From Poriferisodalis sp965221195 (GTDB lineage Bacteria; Actinomycetota; Acidimicrobiia; Acidimicrobiales; Poriferisodalaceae), in NCBI GenBank assembly GCA_965221195.1, contig OZ244864.1, positions 2,542,001 through 2,606,000 on the forward strand: a DNA stretch of 64,000 bases, given 5' to 3'. The position numbers and the translations under genes are program-made. Below, one piece after another: positions 34,238 to 44,344 of the stretch. The notes beneath the pieces were generated by a model. The model saw only the letters and a program-made list of their open reading frames with translations, was not told where the DNA came from and did no database searches. The stretch's first letter is position 1, and every line of letters begins with the position of its first letter.

Positions 34238-36721
34238 TTACTCAAGCACTCCGGCTACCGCCAGCGCAGATATCTGATCTGCGTCGTAGCCGAGCAGTCC
34301 CTCAAGCACCTCAAAGGTGTGCTCGCCATAGGTCGGCCCGCCGTGATGAATGCCGTCAGAACTGCGAGACATAGCAAAGCGAGCGCCTTCTATCCACATC
34401 GTGCCGTTAGTGGCATGGGTGACGTTGCGGAAATGATTGCGATGCACAAGCTGGCCGTCGGTCGGCATAGTCACAGAGTTTGCAATCGCATGGGCGGGCA
34501 CACCCGCACGCTGCAAAAGAGCGTCGGCTTCGCTGCCTTCTCGACACGATGTCCACCCCGTGATCGCCTCGTCGATCTCATCAGCGCGCGCTCGCCGCTC
34601 AGCCAACCCCAGTTCGCCGAAGCCGCCCAGCGGCTCTCCGACCACCCAGCACAGCGCCTTCCACTGGTCATCGTTCTCGCAAGCGATAGCGATCCAGCGG
34701 TTCTCGCCGGCGCTGGCATACACGCCGTGAGGAGACATCTGCGGATGCGAGTTTCCCAGCTTGGGAGGCAACTGGCCGTTCAGCGTGTAGTCGAGCACTG
34801 CGGGCGCTAAGAACGACATTGATGCCTCTGCTTGGGAGAGATCGATGTACTGGCCCTCGCCGGTTCGATCACGATGATCTAGCGCTGCCAGAATCGCCGC
34901 ACTCAAGAACCGCGGCGATACGTAGTCGGTGTAAGCACCAAACACACCAGCAGGGTCGCGGTCTGCCCAACCGGTCATCTCATAGAAACCCGACATCGAC
35001 GCGCCCATCGTTCCGAAGCCAGCGAGCGACGACAACGGCCCGAACTGCCCAAAAAGGCAACTCGATGCCATGACAATGTCGGGCTTTATTTTGCATAGGT
35101 CTTCATATGACAGACCCCAGTCACGCATTGCTCTGGGCGAAAACGACTCACACACCACATCTGCCCAGCGCACTAAGTCGAGCACCAACTCCCGGCAGGC
35201 CGGCTGATCCATCTTCGTCATATCGATGGTGATACCGAGCTTTCCTGCGTTCATGTTCTGGTAGAGGCCGCCATTGTCGGGGCCGCCCTCGTCGTTTAGG
35301 AATGGCTGCAGGGTGCGGGCCGCCTCCACCTTGTTTGACGATTCAACCCGCACCACGGTGGCACCCCAGTCGGCCAGTACCCGCGTGGACGCCGGCCCGG
35401 CCATAACCCACATGAAGTCGAGAATCTTGACATCGGCAAGCGGCTGGGAGGGGTCGCGATGGTTGACCGGCACTGCTGCGTTGAGGCGCGCCGACACTTC
35501 TGTGGACGCGAGCGCAGGTGTGCGCGGTGTTGCAGCGGCATCAGCCAGCACCTCCTCTGTGTGCTCGCCCACCGTCGGTGGTGGTCCTGCCACCTCAAGC
35601 GGAGTACGGCTCATGAGCGCAAACGGGCCAGGGAACCGCACGGCCTGCTGATCGCCGACATCGATGTCGCGCCAGAACCCTCGCTGGGCGTAGTGCGGTG
35701 CCTCCACCACATCTTGCACCGTGGTGATGGGCACCATTAGCAACCGATGCTCCAGCGATGCATCGAGCAGATCGGCCTTAGTGCGAGTGGCCGTAAAGTC
35801 GGCGGCCACCTGCTGAATGCGGTCGTACTCGCCGAATCCGATTCGGCCGCTCATCACGCCCTCCACGAAGTTGATCCAGTCGATATCAAGGTCAGCGTCG
35901 GAGCAGCCACCTTGGGCGTGCATCCATTCGAACAGCCGCTGGCCGAACGGACCGATGGACTCACCAAACAGGACGGTGGTGGACACATACCCATCCGCTG
36001 CTGGGGAGCGCAGACGCACCTTGAACGGACCCAAGTTGACGCCGCCGCTGCATCGTGTGGCCTCAGGCGAGTTGTACAGATGACACAACGACATCGACTG
36101 CAACGCTTGGCCAGCAGCCTGCTGAGCGCTGACATCCACATGCTGGCCCAAACCCGAGCGGCAACGCTCACGCAAAGCAATCAGGGTGGCTGCGGCGGCT
36201 TCGGCAGATGCGTGCAAAAAGCACTGGTCGAGCGGGATACGTAGCGGCGGCCGGTCGTCATCGCCGATGATGTTGGACAGCATCGACGCCGCCGACACCA
36301 CGATGTCGGTCGCTGCCCAGTGCGCTTTGGGCCCGCTCTGGCCGAACGGCGTGATGGAGGTGTAGACGAGCGCAGGATTCGCTGAGGCGAGGTGATCTGC
36401 GCCTAGGCCTTTGGCCGCCATTGCGCCGGGCGTATCCGACTCAATCACTACGTCGGCACCTGTCGCCAGTTCCAGCAGCCGGTCACGCCCCTCATCAGTG
36501 TTGAGGTCCAGCATGATGCTGCGCTTGCCTCGGTTGTACGACCAGAACCACAACGACGACTCGGGGTCGTCTTCGCGGCCTGCCACGAAAGGCCCGACAG
36601 TGCGCGCAACCGACCCGTCCGGCGGCTCCACCAAGATCACATCTGCACCCAAATCGGCCAGCAGCGCGCCGGCCAACTGGCCCCGATGGTCCGACAGATC
36701 CAATACACGGAGGTCAAGCAC
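34238..36721 (-). CDS. Fused tandem CaiB/BaiF (family III) CoA-transferase
   Basis: An 827-residue protein with two family III CoA-transferase domains. The first (about 1-390) begins VLDLSDHRGQLAGALLADLG and LVEPPDG. The second (about 415-827) begins ILDFMWVMAGPASTRVLADW and has EYDRI-to-ACRELVLDLVRWADV and GEGQYIDLSQAEA. Each is about the length of a single subunit, so the protein may form a dimer-like unit on its own. GTG 36721 is preferred because AAGGAG lies six bases upstream. The CoA donor and acid acceptor are not predictable. It is followed by ald and preceded by a secreted protein gene on the same strand. Confidence 0.88.
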   Translation of the reverse strand: MLDLRVLDLSDHRGQLAGALLADLGADVILVEPPDGSVARTVGPFVAGREDDPESSLWFWSYNRGKRSIMLDLNTDEGRDRLLELATGADVVIESDTPGAMAAKGLGADHLASANPALVYTSITPFGQSGPKAHWAATDIVVSAASMLSNIIGDDDRPPLRIPLDQCFLHASAEAAAATLIALRERCRSGLGQHVDVSAQQAAGQALQSMSLCHLYNSPEATRCSGGVNLGPFKVRLRSPAADGYVSTTVLFGESIGPFGQRLFEWMHAQGGCSDADLDIDWINFVEGVMSGRIGFGEYDRIQQVAADFTATRTKADLLDASLEHRLLMVPITTVQDVVEAPHYAQRGFWRDIDVGDQQAVRFPGPFALMSRTPLEVAGPPPTVGEHTEEVLADAAATPRTPALASTEVSARLNAAVPVNHRDPSQPLADVKILDFMWVMAGPASTRVLADWGATVVRVESSNKVEAARTLQPFLNDEGGPDNGGLYQNMNAGKLGITIDMTKMDQPACRELVLDLVRWADVVCESFSPRAMRDWGLSYEDLCKIKPDIVMASSCLFGQFGPLSSLAGFGTMGASMSGFYEMTGWADRDPAGVFGAYTDYVSPRFLSAAILAALDHRDRTGEGQYIDLSQAEASMSFLAPAVLDYTLNGQLPPKLGNSHPQMSPHGVYASAGENRWIAIACENDDQWKALCWVVGEPLGGFGELGLAERRARADEIDEAITGWTSCREGSEADALLQRAGVPAHAIANSVTMPTDGQLVHRNHFRNVTHATNGTMWIEGARFAMSRSSDGIHHGGPTYGEHTFEVLEGLLGYDADQISALAVAGVLE

Positions 36722-36818
36722 GGCAATCTCCTTACAGCTAGGCAGACAGTTGGGCAACTAGGCGGTCAAATGACACGCCGAAACTACTTCAACGTCGCAC
36801 AGCCGCGGATCACGAGCA

Positions 36819-37499
36819 TCAACGACTCAGCACCGCTTGGGCCTCAGCTACTCGCAGTGCCACCGGTGTCGAGACCACTACCGGACCAACTATCCCCGAC
36901 AGCCCCGTGTTAGAAATCCACCGGATCGTCCAGACGGTCTGCACCTTGGCACCAAAGCGTCCGAACGGCTGCGACATTGACGTTCGCTGGAATGTGTGGC
37001 TGCACAACGATCGGCCTGCAGCCTTCAGCCACGGAATACCTGGACCCCCACAGGACACCAACGCTGAGCCGTCCCCCGGTGCCAGCTGCAGCACCACCGG
37101 TGTAGCGACAAGCGTCACCACTACCGCACCGAGCGCGGCGAAGCGCACGATGGGACGCCAACTCGCAGCCGTTACCCAAAACCAAGTGTCGACACCCACC
37201 AAAGTGCGAACACGCCGCGCCGGCGGCGCAAAGTGGGGCATCGGCCGCGGCAACGACAACGACGAAAGGGCGCTGTTGGCCGCAGCGCCAACACGGTCAG
37301 CGCGGTGAGCGGGATCCCGACTTAACACCTCAATCCGGATGCCCTCAAGCGCAGGGTCTTGAGGCTGTGACATGTGTAAGCCCGTGCCACGCAAGCCCGC
37401 TTGGGGAGACGGTCCGGCAACTGCAGGCAACGGCACCAATCCGATGCACATGCAAACAGTCACCAGCGCTGCAACGAGCAGCTTCGCTGTACCACGCAT
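36819..37499 (-). CDS. Secreted actinobacterial protein of unknown function
   Basis: A 226-residue exported protein starting at ATG 37499. The signal peptide is MRGTAKLLVAALVTVCMCIG followed by LVPLPAVAGP. The mature part has TLVGVDTWFWVTAASWRPIV, VTLVATPVVLQLAPGDGSAL, VSCGGPGIPW and a late strand SGIVGPVVVSTPVALRVAEAQAV. Secreted actinobacterial proteins with the same order (VGxxTWxWV, GDG, CxGPG, C, terminal VxExQ) are familiar to me, but I know no established function. A paired Cys set (CGGPG and CSHTF) suggests a disulfide. Confidence 0.72.
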   Translation of the reverse strand: MRGTAKLLVAALVTVCMCIGLVPLPAVAGPSPQAGLRGTGLHMSQPQDPALEGIRIEVLSRDPAHRADRVGAAANSALSSLSLPRPMPHFAPPARRVRTLVGVDTWFWVTAASWRPIVRFAALGAVVVTLVATPVVLQLAPGDGSALVSCGGPGIPWLKAAGRSLCSHTFQRTSMSQPFGRFGAKVQTVWTIRWISNTGLSGIVGPVVVSTPVALRVAEAQAVLSR

Positions 37500-37570
37500 T
37501 GCCTTACCGTCGTACATTTTTACTGGCGGGGGCAAACGATTTTTGTGCCGCCGATTCGCTCAACACCAAG

Positions 37571-37609
37571 ACACTGCACTAGGACACTGCACTAGGACAC
37601 TGCACTAGG
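37571..37609. repeat. Three 13-bp tandem copies
   Basis: ACACTGCACTAGG is repeated perfectly at 37571-37583, 37584-37596 and 37597-37609, in the 178-bp divergent spacer between the secreted protein gene and an amidase gene. Confidence 0.85.
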
Positions 37610-37677
37610 GCACCGACGGCAGACTGAGTTGCCCACTGAGACATCCCACTGAAACCCCCCACTAGGAGAGTCAGCCA

Positions 37678-39120
37678 ATGAGTTCAGACGATTTTGCCTA
37701 CGCCACGGCCATTGAGACCGCTGCTGCGGTCGCTGCGGGCGAAGTGTCTTCACGCGAGTTGCTCGAAGCGGCTCTTGCGCGAGTGGACCGGCTCGACGGC
37801 CCCGTCAATGCCGTCGTCGCCGTGGACGCAGAGCGCGCCCGCGCTACCGCCGAAGCAGCCGACGATGCCGTGGCACGCGGCGACAAGCTAGGCCCGCTGC
37901 ACGGAGTGCCGATCTCTATCAAAGATTCGTTCCAGACCGAAGGCTTGGTCACAACCTCTGGTGCGCCTGCACTGGCCGACTTCGTGCCCGAACGCGATGC
38001 CGATCCAGTAGCTCGCTACAAGGCCGCCGGTGCGGTCGTTTTCGCCAAGACGAACCTGCCGATCTTCGCAGGCGATGCACAGTCGTACAACGAGGTCTAC
38101 GGAACAACCGGCAATCCTTACAACATCGAGCACACCCCCGGCGGTTCCTCAGGCGGGTCAGCAGCAGCGCTGGCAGCGGGCTACACCCCACTCGAGCTCG
38201 GCTCCGACATCGGCGGCTCGATTCGCATCCCGGCGCACTGGTCTGGAGTTAGCGGGCACAAGCCCAGCTATGGCATCGTCTCCGCTCTCGGGCAGATCCC
38301 CGGCATGCCGGGGACGCTGAGCCAAGCCGACATAGCCGTAGCGGGTCCGATGGCTCGTGATGTTGACGACCTCGAAATGGCGCTAGACGTGCTCGTCGGC
38401 CCCGATGCTTGGAACACAAAGGCCTACTCCATCGACTTGCCGCCAGCTCGCCATCGAGACATCTCAGACTTCCGCGTGGCCGTGTGGCTCGACGAGGAAC
38501 TGTGCCCAATCGACGACGAGTACAAAGAGGTGCTTTGGGGCGTTGCGGGTGCGCTGGAGAACGCGGGTGCTCGAGTTGACACCGAGGCCCGTCCGGCATT
38601 CACCTTCGAAAAGGCAATTGACACCTTCTGGCACCTGCTCTCAGCAGCAGAAGCCGCCACTTGGACGCTCGCGCAACTCGAGGAGATCGCTGCTTCAAAG
38701 AGCGAGCCGCAAGGCGAACTTGGCATCTGGTACGCCGCTATGCGTCACCGCGAATGGCTGAGCTGGCACGAACGCCGCTTGCAGCAGCGCAAACGCTGGG
38801 AGGCGTTCTTCGCCGACTGGGATGTAGTGCTGCTGCCGGTGACGCCGACCGCTGCCATTCGTCACGACCACAGCAAACCCGCCACCAGCCGCAGGATCAC
38901 GGTGAACGGCGAAAGTCGTCCCTACTTCGACATCATCAAGTGGATGGGTCTGACTGGGGTGTCGTGGCTGCCCGCCACAGTCGTTCCGGTCGGGACGGTG
39001 GGCGGCCTGCCCGTCGGTGTGCAGATCGCGGGCCCGTTCTTGGAAGACCGCACCACCTTGGCTGCGGCGCGCTTTGTTCAATCAGCTCTCGGCGGCTTCC
39101 AACGCCCCAGCGGCTTCTGA
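37678..39120 (+). CDS. Amidase (amidase signature family)
   Basis: A 480-residue Ser-Ser-Lys amidase that hydrolyses a carboxamide. The Lys is in GVPISIKDSFQTEG, the bridging Ser in GSDIGGSIRIPAHWSGV, and the nucleophile loop is GGSSGGSAAALAAG. It starts at ATG 37678 with AGGAG about 12 bases upstream. It is one of three members of this family in the window; none has GatC or GatB partners nearby, so a catabolic role is more likely than tRNA amidation. The end is in an 11-bp triplet repeat. Confidence 0.92.
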   Translation: MSSDDFAYATAIETAAAVAAGEVSSRELLEAALARVDRLDGPVNAVVAVDAERARATAEAADDAVARGDKLGPLHGVPISIKDSFQTEGLVTTSGAPALADFVPERDADPVARYKAAGAVVFAKTNLPIFAGDAQSYNEVYGTTGNPYNIEHTPGGSSGGSAAALAAGYTPLELGSDIGGSIRIPAHWSGVSGHKPSYGIVSALGQIPGMPGTLSQADIAVAGPMARDVDDLEMALDVLVGPDAWNTKAYSIDLPPARHRDISDFRVAVWLDEELCPIDDEYKEVLWGVAGALENAGARVDTEARPAFTFEKAIDTFWHLLSAAEAATWTLAQLEEIAASKSEPQGELGIWYAAMRHREWLSWHERRLQQRKRWEAFFADWDVVLLPVTPTAAIRHDHSKPATSRRITVNGESRPYFDIIKWMGLTGVSWLPATVVPVGTVGGLPVGVQIAGPFLEDRTTLAAARFVQSALGGFQRPSGF

Positions 39121-39141
39121 GCGGCTTCTGGACTGCTTCTG
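39109..39141. repeat. Three 11-bp tandem copies across a stop codon
   Basis: AGCGGCTTCTG at 39109-39119 and 39120-39130, and a degenerate copy at 39131-39141. The amidase TGA (39118-39120) spans the first junction. Confidence 0.7.
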
Positions 39142-39178
39142 AACGCTGGCCACGGCCCCCCACGAGTCCCGATTTTCG

Positions 39179-40093
39179 CTACAGCCGGGCGAGGACCTCT
39201 TGGACAGCAGTTGCGACGAGGCGGCCGTCTTGCCAGAAGCAAGCTTGGGCCGTGCCGCGGTTACCACCGGCCATGAGCGGCCGCTGCTCGCAGTAGATCC
39301 ACTCGTCGGCGCGGGCTGGCGCATGAAACCACATGGCGTGGTCGAGGCTGACCACTTGCACGCCCTCGTCCAGCCACGTCACCTCATAGGGAACGATCAC
39401 GTTGTCGGCGAGGCAGTCGTCACTCATGTAGGCGATGACTGCCTCGTGGATGGCCGGATTGTCTGCTAGCCGACGTGGCACGCGAAACCAGTAGTCGATG
39501 CCGCCACGCGGCGAGAGGCCCGTTGGTGCCCACGGCGCGTGCGCCAGCCGGTACTCCACCGGCCGAGTCATGTACGACCACTGTTCGCCGAAGATCGGCC
39601 CCACCTCAGCGATGCATTCCGCAAAGGTGGGCAGCGACTCCGGCTGCGCCACACCATCAGGCATCGGACGCTCGATAACGACCTTGCCAATCTCGGGAAC
39701 ATGAAATGTCGCCATCAACTCGAAGATGAGCCGATCGAATTGATGCGCCTGCGTCCGCCGACTGCAAAACGCGCGACCATCGCGCACACGCTCAACCGTG
39801 TAATCCACGTCAGTCATGCCGTCACCGCCCCGCAGGAACACCGCATGAACCGAGTTCATTAGGCGGCTCTCTTCAACAGTGCGCTGTGCAGCGACGACCG
39901 CCTGCGCCAGCACATGCCCGCCGTACAGGCCGAACTCGTCAAACCCGGAGCCTTTACCCCGGAACGTGTCGGCACTATCGCCAGTGGGCTGCAAATTGAG
40001 AAGGTCCAGCAGCTCGTCTAGCGCTGCATCGGTAGCAGCTTCGGTATCTGTCTCGATAGTTGTCTCGGTATCTGTCTCGGTTGTGTCTGTCAC
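39179..40093 (-). CDS. tesB: Acyl-CoA thioesterase II (TesB-like)
   Basis: A 304-residue double-hotdog thioesterase that hydrolyses acyl-CoAs. Segments include FDEFGLYGGHVLAQAVVAAQ, VHAVFLRGGD, FCSRRTQAHQ, SLDHAMWFHAPARADEWIYC and RGTAQACFWQDGRLVAT. The N-terminal 23 residues are a Thr/Asp/Glu tract (TDTTETDTETTIETDTE) made from a 12-bp repeat, absent from typical members. It converges with the amidase gene. The substrate length preference is unknown. Confidence 0.92.
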   Translation of the reverse strand: MTDTTETDTETTIETDTEAATDAALDELLDLLNLQPTGDSADTFRGKGSGFDEFGLYGGHVLAQAVVAAQRTVEESRLMNSVHAVFLRGGDGMTDVDYTVERVRDGRAFCSRRTQAHQFDRLIFELMATFHVPEIGKVVIERPMPDGVAQPESLPTFAECIAEVGPIFGEQWSYMTRPVEYRLAHAPWAPTGLSPRGGIDYWFRVPRRLADNPAIHEAVIAYMSDDCLADNVIVPYEVTWLDEGVQVVSLDHAMWFHAPARADEWIYCEQRPLMAGGNRGTAQACFWQDGRLVATAVQEVLARL

Positions 40094-40198
40094 GATCTAG
40101 TTGATTAGCAGACGGCACACCGCCCAGACCAACCAGCACGGGCCAACCAACCCGAGCCAACCAACACAGGCCCGCGGAGACGACTAGCTCAGGTACGG

Positions 40199-40230
40199 CT
40201 ACTCATAGCCAGGACTACTCATAGCCGGGC
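40199..40230. repeat. 16-bp tandem duplication across a stop codon
   Basis: 40199-40214 and 40215-40230 share CTACTCATAGCC. The minus-strand TAG of the second amidase (40215-40217) lies at the unit junction. Confidence 0.75.
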
Positions 40231-41687
40231 GGTGAGACGAAGCCGCCAAGAGTCCGCTCGATGAGCGACGCGTAGCGGATGCTGCGCCGGTCCCCTAGAT
40301 GCGGGGCCACGATCTGAATGCCGACAGGGAGATTTAACCCATCGGCCGTCAGTCCGACTGGAGCGACCGTGCCGGGCAGGTACACACTGCAGCTCCAGCC
40401 TGCCCAAAAGAGCTGATCCACGCCCAACTCTTGGTAACCGTCGATGTCGATGGTGCGCGTCGTCCGAGTACCTGTGTGATCGTGGACGAACGCCGCCCCC
40501 GCAGCGATCGGGCACAACAGCAAGTCGTAGTCGTCAAAGAATCGCGCCCACGCCTGCCGGTAGCCCTCACGCTTGTGGTGGTGGGCGTACCACTCGCGGT
40601 GGCTCATCGTCATCGCATGGTCAACCAGCGACTGGTAGTCAGCCGCTCCGCTTTGGTACCGGTAGGCGCGAGACTGCGCTTGGGTCCATGTTGTGTCGTC
40701 AGCCATCGCGCCGGTGGCGGCGCGCAGCAGCATCAGGTAGTTCTCGTGGAACTCGTGCTGGTCAATGTCGGGGGCGGCCTCGCTGAGGTCGGCACCTGCG
40801 GCCGCCAGCGCATCAATCGCTCGCTGCAACGTGTCGATCATGGCGCTCGAATTGCGAACCACCGGCGTGTCGAGCATCACGCCCACCCGAAACGCCCCCA
40901 GCGTGTCGCGGTGTTCGGGCCGCAGGGCCACGGAGTAGCCAGCGGCGTTGAATCCGTCCGGTCCGGCGAGCACATCAAGCGCCAGATCTAGATCTGCTGC
41001 GCTGCGCGCCAGCGGTCCGCACACGCCGATGTCGCTGCCTGCTGAGGTGCCAGGCACTGCGTGACCTGTGTCGGGCACCAAACCGAACGTCGGCTTGTGG
41101 CCGAACACGCCGCAGTAGTGCGCCGGATTCCGAATGGACGCACCAATGTCAGAACCCAGCTCCAACGACGCCATGCCGGTCGCCAGCGAGGCGGCCGAAC
41201 CGCCCGAGGAGCCGCCAGGCACACGTGTCAGATCCCACGGGTTGTTGGTGCAGCCGTAGATGTCGTTGAAGCTCTGCCAGTCGCCCAGCATGAGCGGCAC
41301 ATTGGTCTTGCCCCAGATGACCGCCCCGGCGTCTCGGTACCGGGCGACCGTGACTGCGTCGGTGTCGGCCATGTTGTTGACCCATGCGGGGTTGCCCCAT
41401 GTCGAAGGCGTGTCTTTCCAGTCGAACGCCTCTTTGATGGTCACAGGAACGCCCGCCAGCGGCCCCCAGCGCTCCCCTGCCGCCAGCGCTGCATCAACCT
41501 CGGTGGCCCGCTGCCGCGCTTCGTCGATCCGAGTGAGAATCACTGCGTTCACCGCCGAGTTAAAACGTTCATAACGGCTGATGGCACCCTCAAGCGCCTC
41601 AACCGCCAAGACGCGCCCCTGCCGGATCAGCGAGGCCAACTCAACTGCGGGCAAGAGGTTCAGATCTGCCTTCGTTCCATCTGTCAT
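40215..41687 (-). CDS. Amidase (amidase signature family)
   Basis: A 490-residue Ser-Ser-Lys amidase. Lys is in GVPVTIKEAFDWKDTPS, the bridging Ser in GSDIGASIRNPAHYCG, and the Gly-rich nucleophile loop is GGSSGGSAASLATG. It is similar in layout to the amidase at 37678 but clearly diverged. The start is uncertain: ATG 41687 (MTDGTKADLN) fits family length, while ATG 41732 and the frame to 41756 are longer options without a clear ribosome binding site. It is separated by tesB from the first amidase. Confidence 0.9.
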   Translation of the reverse strand: MTDGTKADLNLLPAVELASLIRQGRVLAVEALEGAISRYERFNSAVNAVILTRIDEARQRATEVDAALAAGERWGPLAGVPVTIKEAFDWKDTPSTWGNPAWVNNMADTDAVTVARYRDAGAVIWGKTNVPLMLGDWQSFNDIYGCTNNPWDLTRVPGGSSGGSAASLATGMASLELGSDIGASIRNPAHYCGVFGHKPTFGLVPDTGHAVPGTSAGSDIGVCGPLARSAADLDLALDVLAGPDGFNAAGYSVALRPEHRDTLGAFRVGVMLDTPVVRNSSAMIDTLQRAIDALAAAGADLSEAAPDIDQHEFHENYLMLLRAATGAMADDTTWTQAQSRAYRYQSGAADYQSLVDHAMTMSHREWYAHHHKREGYRQAWARFFDDYDLLLCPIAAGAAFVHDHTGTRTTRTIDIDGYQELGVDQLFWAGWSCSVYLPGTVAPVGLTADGLNLPVGIQIVAPHLGDRRSIRYASLIERTLGGFVSPPGYE

Positions 41688-41925
41688 CGCGCCGAGACTA
41701 GAACCCGGCTGCTGAGATATTGGCTGAGACATGGTTTGGCATCCGATCGGGTGCATTCATCGGACACGCTGTGACTGCGCTGTGTCGCTGCGCTGTGACT
41801 GTGTGGCAGTGGGCTAATGTCTACCTTGGTGGCAGGTCGGAATCGGCCGTGGCATCATTTTTCGCACACTCCAGAACCGCAAAGACAGCACCGCAGAGAC
41901 GGTGTCAACCACAAGGGGGCAGCAG

Positions 41926-44238
41926 ATGGCCGTATCGGGTTCAATCCTAGGGAATCCCGTTCAACGCAAAGAAGATCCGGGTCTGCTTACCGGGGCTAAC
42001 CACTATGTGGGCGACCTTGAAGTTGATGCCGTGCATGTGGCGTTCGTGCGGTCATCGGAGGCGCATGCCGAGATCGTGTCTATCGACACCTCTGGCGCCG
42101 CGTCCATGGCTGGCGTACTCGCGGTGTACACAGCAGAGAACATGCCCATGGAACCGTTCCAAGGCTTCCCGATGCTGCCACCGGACTTCAACCGTCCACC
42201 GCTGGCAGTCGGCCGGGTGCGGTTCGTTGGCGACATGGTGGCCGCAGTGGTCGCAGAGACACAAGCACAGGCAAACGACGCAGCCGAGGCCGTACACATT
42301 GAATACAGTCCATTGCCGGTCGTCTCAGATTTTGAGACCGCCGCAAATCCAGATTCGCCCGTGGTGTGGGAAGGGCAAGCGTCCAATGTGTGCTTTCCGT
42401 TCGCCATTCCGGCACCCGACGCCGAAACTGGTGAGCGGCCCGGTGTAGACGCACTGGCCGGTGCAGACCACGTGGTCAGTGAACGCATCGTCACTCAGCG
42501 CCTCGCCGGCGCACCAATGGAGACCAACGGATGCGTGGCCATACCGGCCAACGACGGCACCATGACCATGCACCTGTCGGTGCAAAACGCCCACTCCCAG
42601 CACGAAGCGCTTGCCCCTGCGCTCGGTCTCGAGCCCGACCAGCTACGCGTGACAGCGCCATGGGTGGGCGGCGGGTTCGGGCCGAAAGCCGCCGTGTACC
42701 CCGAGTACATCGTCGTCGGCAAAGCGGCTCAGACGCTGGGGCGTGCTGCGCGGTGGAACGAGAACCGCACCGAGAACATGCTGTCAATGGTGCAGGGTCG
42801 CGCGATGGTCATGAACGCAGAAATGGGCGTGCGCAACGACGGCAGCATCGTGGGTCTCAAGGCTCATGTGATAGCCGACGCAGGGGCATACCCGATCATT
42901 GGGGCGATCTTGCCGATGCTGACGGGAATGCTCAGCCAAGCCGTTTACGACATCCCCGTCGTTGACTTCGTCTCACAGACCGTCATCACCAACACCACGC
43001 CGATCGGTGCCTATCGCGGTGCCGGGCGTCCAGAGGCGACACAGATGGTGGAGCGCATCTTGGACAAGGCCGCCGCAGCCATCGGCATGGATCCCGCCGA
43101 AATCCGCCGCAAGAACTTCCTGCAACCCGACGACTTCCCTGCGGAGCTGCAGACTGGTGTCGTCTACGACTCAGGCGACTATGAGGCGGCGCTTGACGCC
43201 GTGCTTGAAGCATCCGGTTATGCCGATCTGCGAGCGAGTCAGCAAGCCCGACGCGAGGCCGGCGAGTCGAAACTGCTGGGCATCGGCGTGGCGTCCTACG
43301 TGGAGATCACCGCCCCGGTCGGCCTCCATGTCGAGTACGGCAGCACCGAAGTACATGAGGACGGCACCGCCACGATCCGAGTGGGCACTTCTAGCCACGG
43401 CCAAGGCCACGACACGGCGTTCAGCCAGATCGTTGAAGGAGTGCTGGGCATTGAGATGGACAAGGTCACCCATCTGGATGCCGACACTGCCGAAGTGCCC
43501 TCAGGTGCGGGCACGCTGGGTTCGCGCTCATTGCAGACGGCTGGCTCGGCCGTGTACCTGTCCAGCCAAGCGGTGCTTGAGAAAGGCAAGCAGCTTGCTG
43601 CTCATCTGCTGGAAGCCTCAGCCGACGACATAGTGGTGGCCGAAGGCGGCTTGGCGGTTGCCGGTGTGCCGACTAGTTCGGTGAGCTGGGCCGAGATTGC
43701 CAAGCTGGCCAACGATGACAGCGCACGTCCATCGGGTATCGAGGCAGGTCTGATGGCCGAGGAGAATTTTGACGGGACCGATTCCACGTTCCCGTTTGGT
43801 TCCCATGTGGCTGTGGTTGAGGTTGACCAAGACACCGGCGCGGTTGAACTGTTGCGCCATGTGGCCGTGGATGACTGCGGCACCATCATGAATCCATTGA
43901 TTGTGAATGGCCAACAACACGGAGGCATTGCCCAAGGCATCGCACAAGCGCTCTATGAGCATGTGGAGTACGACAGCAACGGCCAACCCCGCAACCCCAG
44001 CCTCGGCGACTACTTGGTGCCGTCAGCGGCCGATCTGCCCAGCTTTGAGGTGTCCAACACCGAGACTGCCAGTCCCCGCAACCCACTGGGTGCCAAAGGC
44101 ATCGGCGAGTCGGGGACGATCGGTTCAACCCCTGCGGTACACAACGCAGTCTGCGACGCGGTCGCCCACTTGGGCATCGGTCACATTGACATGCCTTGCA
44201 GCCCGCAAAATGTCTGGCGCGCACTCCAAAACGCCTGA
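41926..44238 (+). CDS. Molybdopterin-binding large subunit, xanthine dehydrogenase family
   Basis: A 770-residue large subunit of the xanthine dehydrogenase/CO dehydrogenase family, which hydroxylates N-heterocycles or aldehydes at a molybdenum centre. It begins GNPVQRKEDPGLLTGANHYV, has WVGGGFGPKAAVYPEY and TPIGAYRGAGRPEA, and the catalytic Glu is in GAKGIGESGTIGSTPAVHNA. The AYRGAGR loop is not the AYRCSFR of true CO dehydrogenase. ATG 41926 is preferred because AAGGGGG lies just upstream. The FAD and iron-sulfur subunits that normally accompany it are absent from its surroundings. Confidence 0.92.
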   Translation: MAVSGSILGNPVQRKEDPGLLTGANHYVGDLEVDAVHVAFVRSSEAHAEIVSIDTSGAASMAGVLAVYTAENMPMEPFQGFPMLPPDFNRPPLAVGRVRFVGDMVAAVVAETQAQANDAAEAVHIEYSPLPVVSDFETAANPDSPVVWEGQASNVCFPFAIPAPDAETGERPGVDALAGADHVVSERIVTQRLAGAPMETNGCVAIPANDGTMTMHLSVQNAHSQHEALAPALGLEPDQLRVTAPWVGGGFGPKAAVYPEYIVVGKAAQTLGRAARWNENRTENMLSMVQGRAMVMNAEMGVRNDGSIVGLKAHVIADAGAYPIIGAILPMLTGMLSQAVYDIPVVDFVSQTVITNTTPIGAYRGAGRPEATQMVERILDKAAAAIGMDPAEIRRKNFLQPDDFPAELQTGVVYDSGDYEAALDAVLEASGYADLRASQQARREAGESKLLGIGVASYVEITAPVGLHVEYGSTEVHEDGTATIRVGTSSHGQGHDTAFSQIVEGVLGIEMDKVTHLDADTAEVPSGAGTLGSRSLQTAGSAVYLSSQAVLEKGKQLAAHLLEASADDIVVAEGGLAVAGVPTSSVSWAEIAKLANDDSARPSGIEAGLMAEENFDGTDSTFPFGSHVAVVEVDQDTGAVELLRHVAVDDCGTIMNPLIVNGQQHGGIAQGIAQALYEHVEYDSNGQPRNPSLGDYLVPSAADLPSFEVSNTETASPRNPLGAKGIGESGTIGSTPAVHNAVCDAVAHLGIGHIDMPCSPQNVWRALQNA

Positions 44239-44344
44239 GACTCACTGTGGAGCGCCTTAGCTAGCTGAGGCTTGCAGGTTTAGGTTTCGCAGCGCATCTG
44301 TTTGTTGCCGCGTCTTTAGGCGACGCGTCGGCAACACTGGCACA

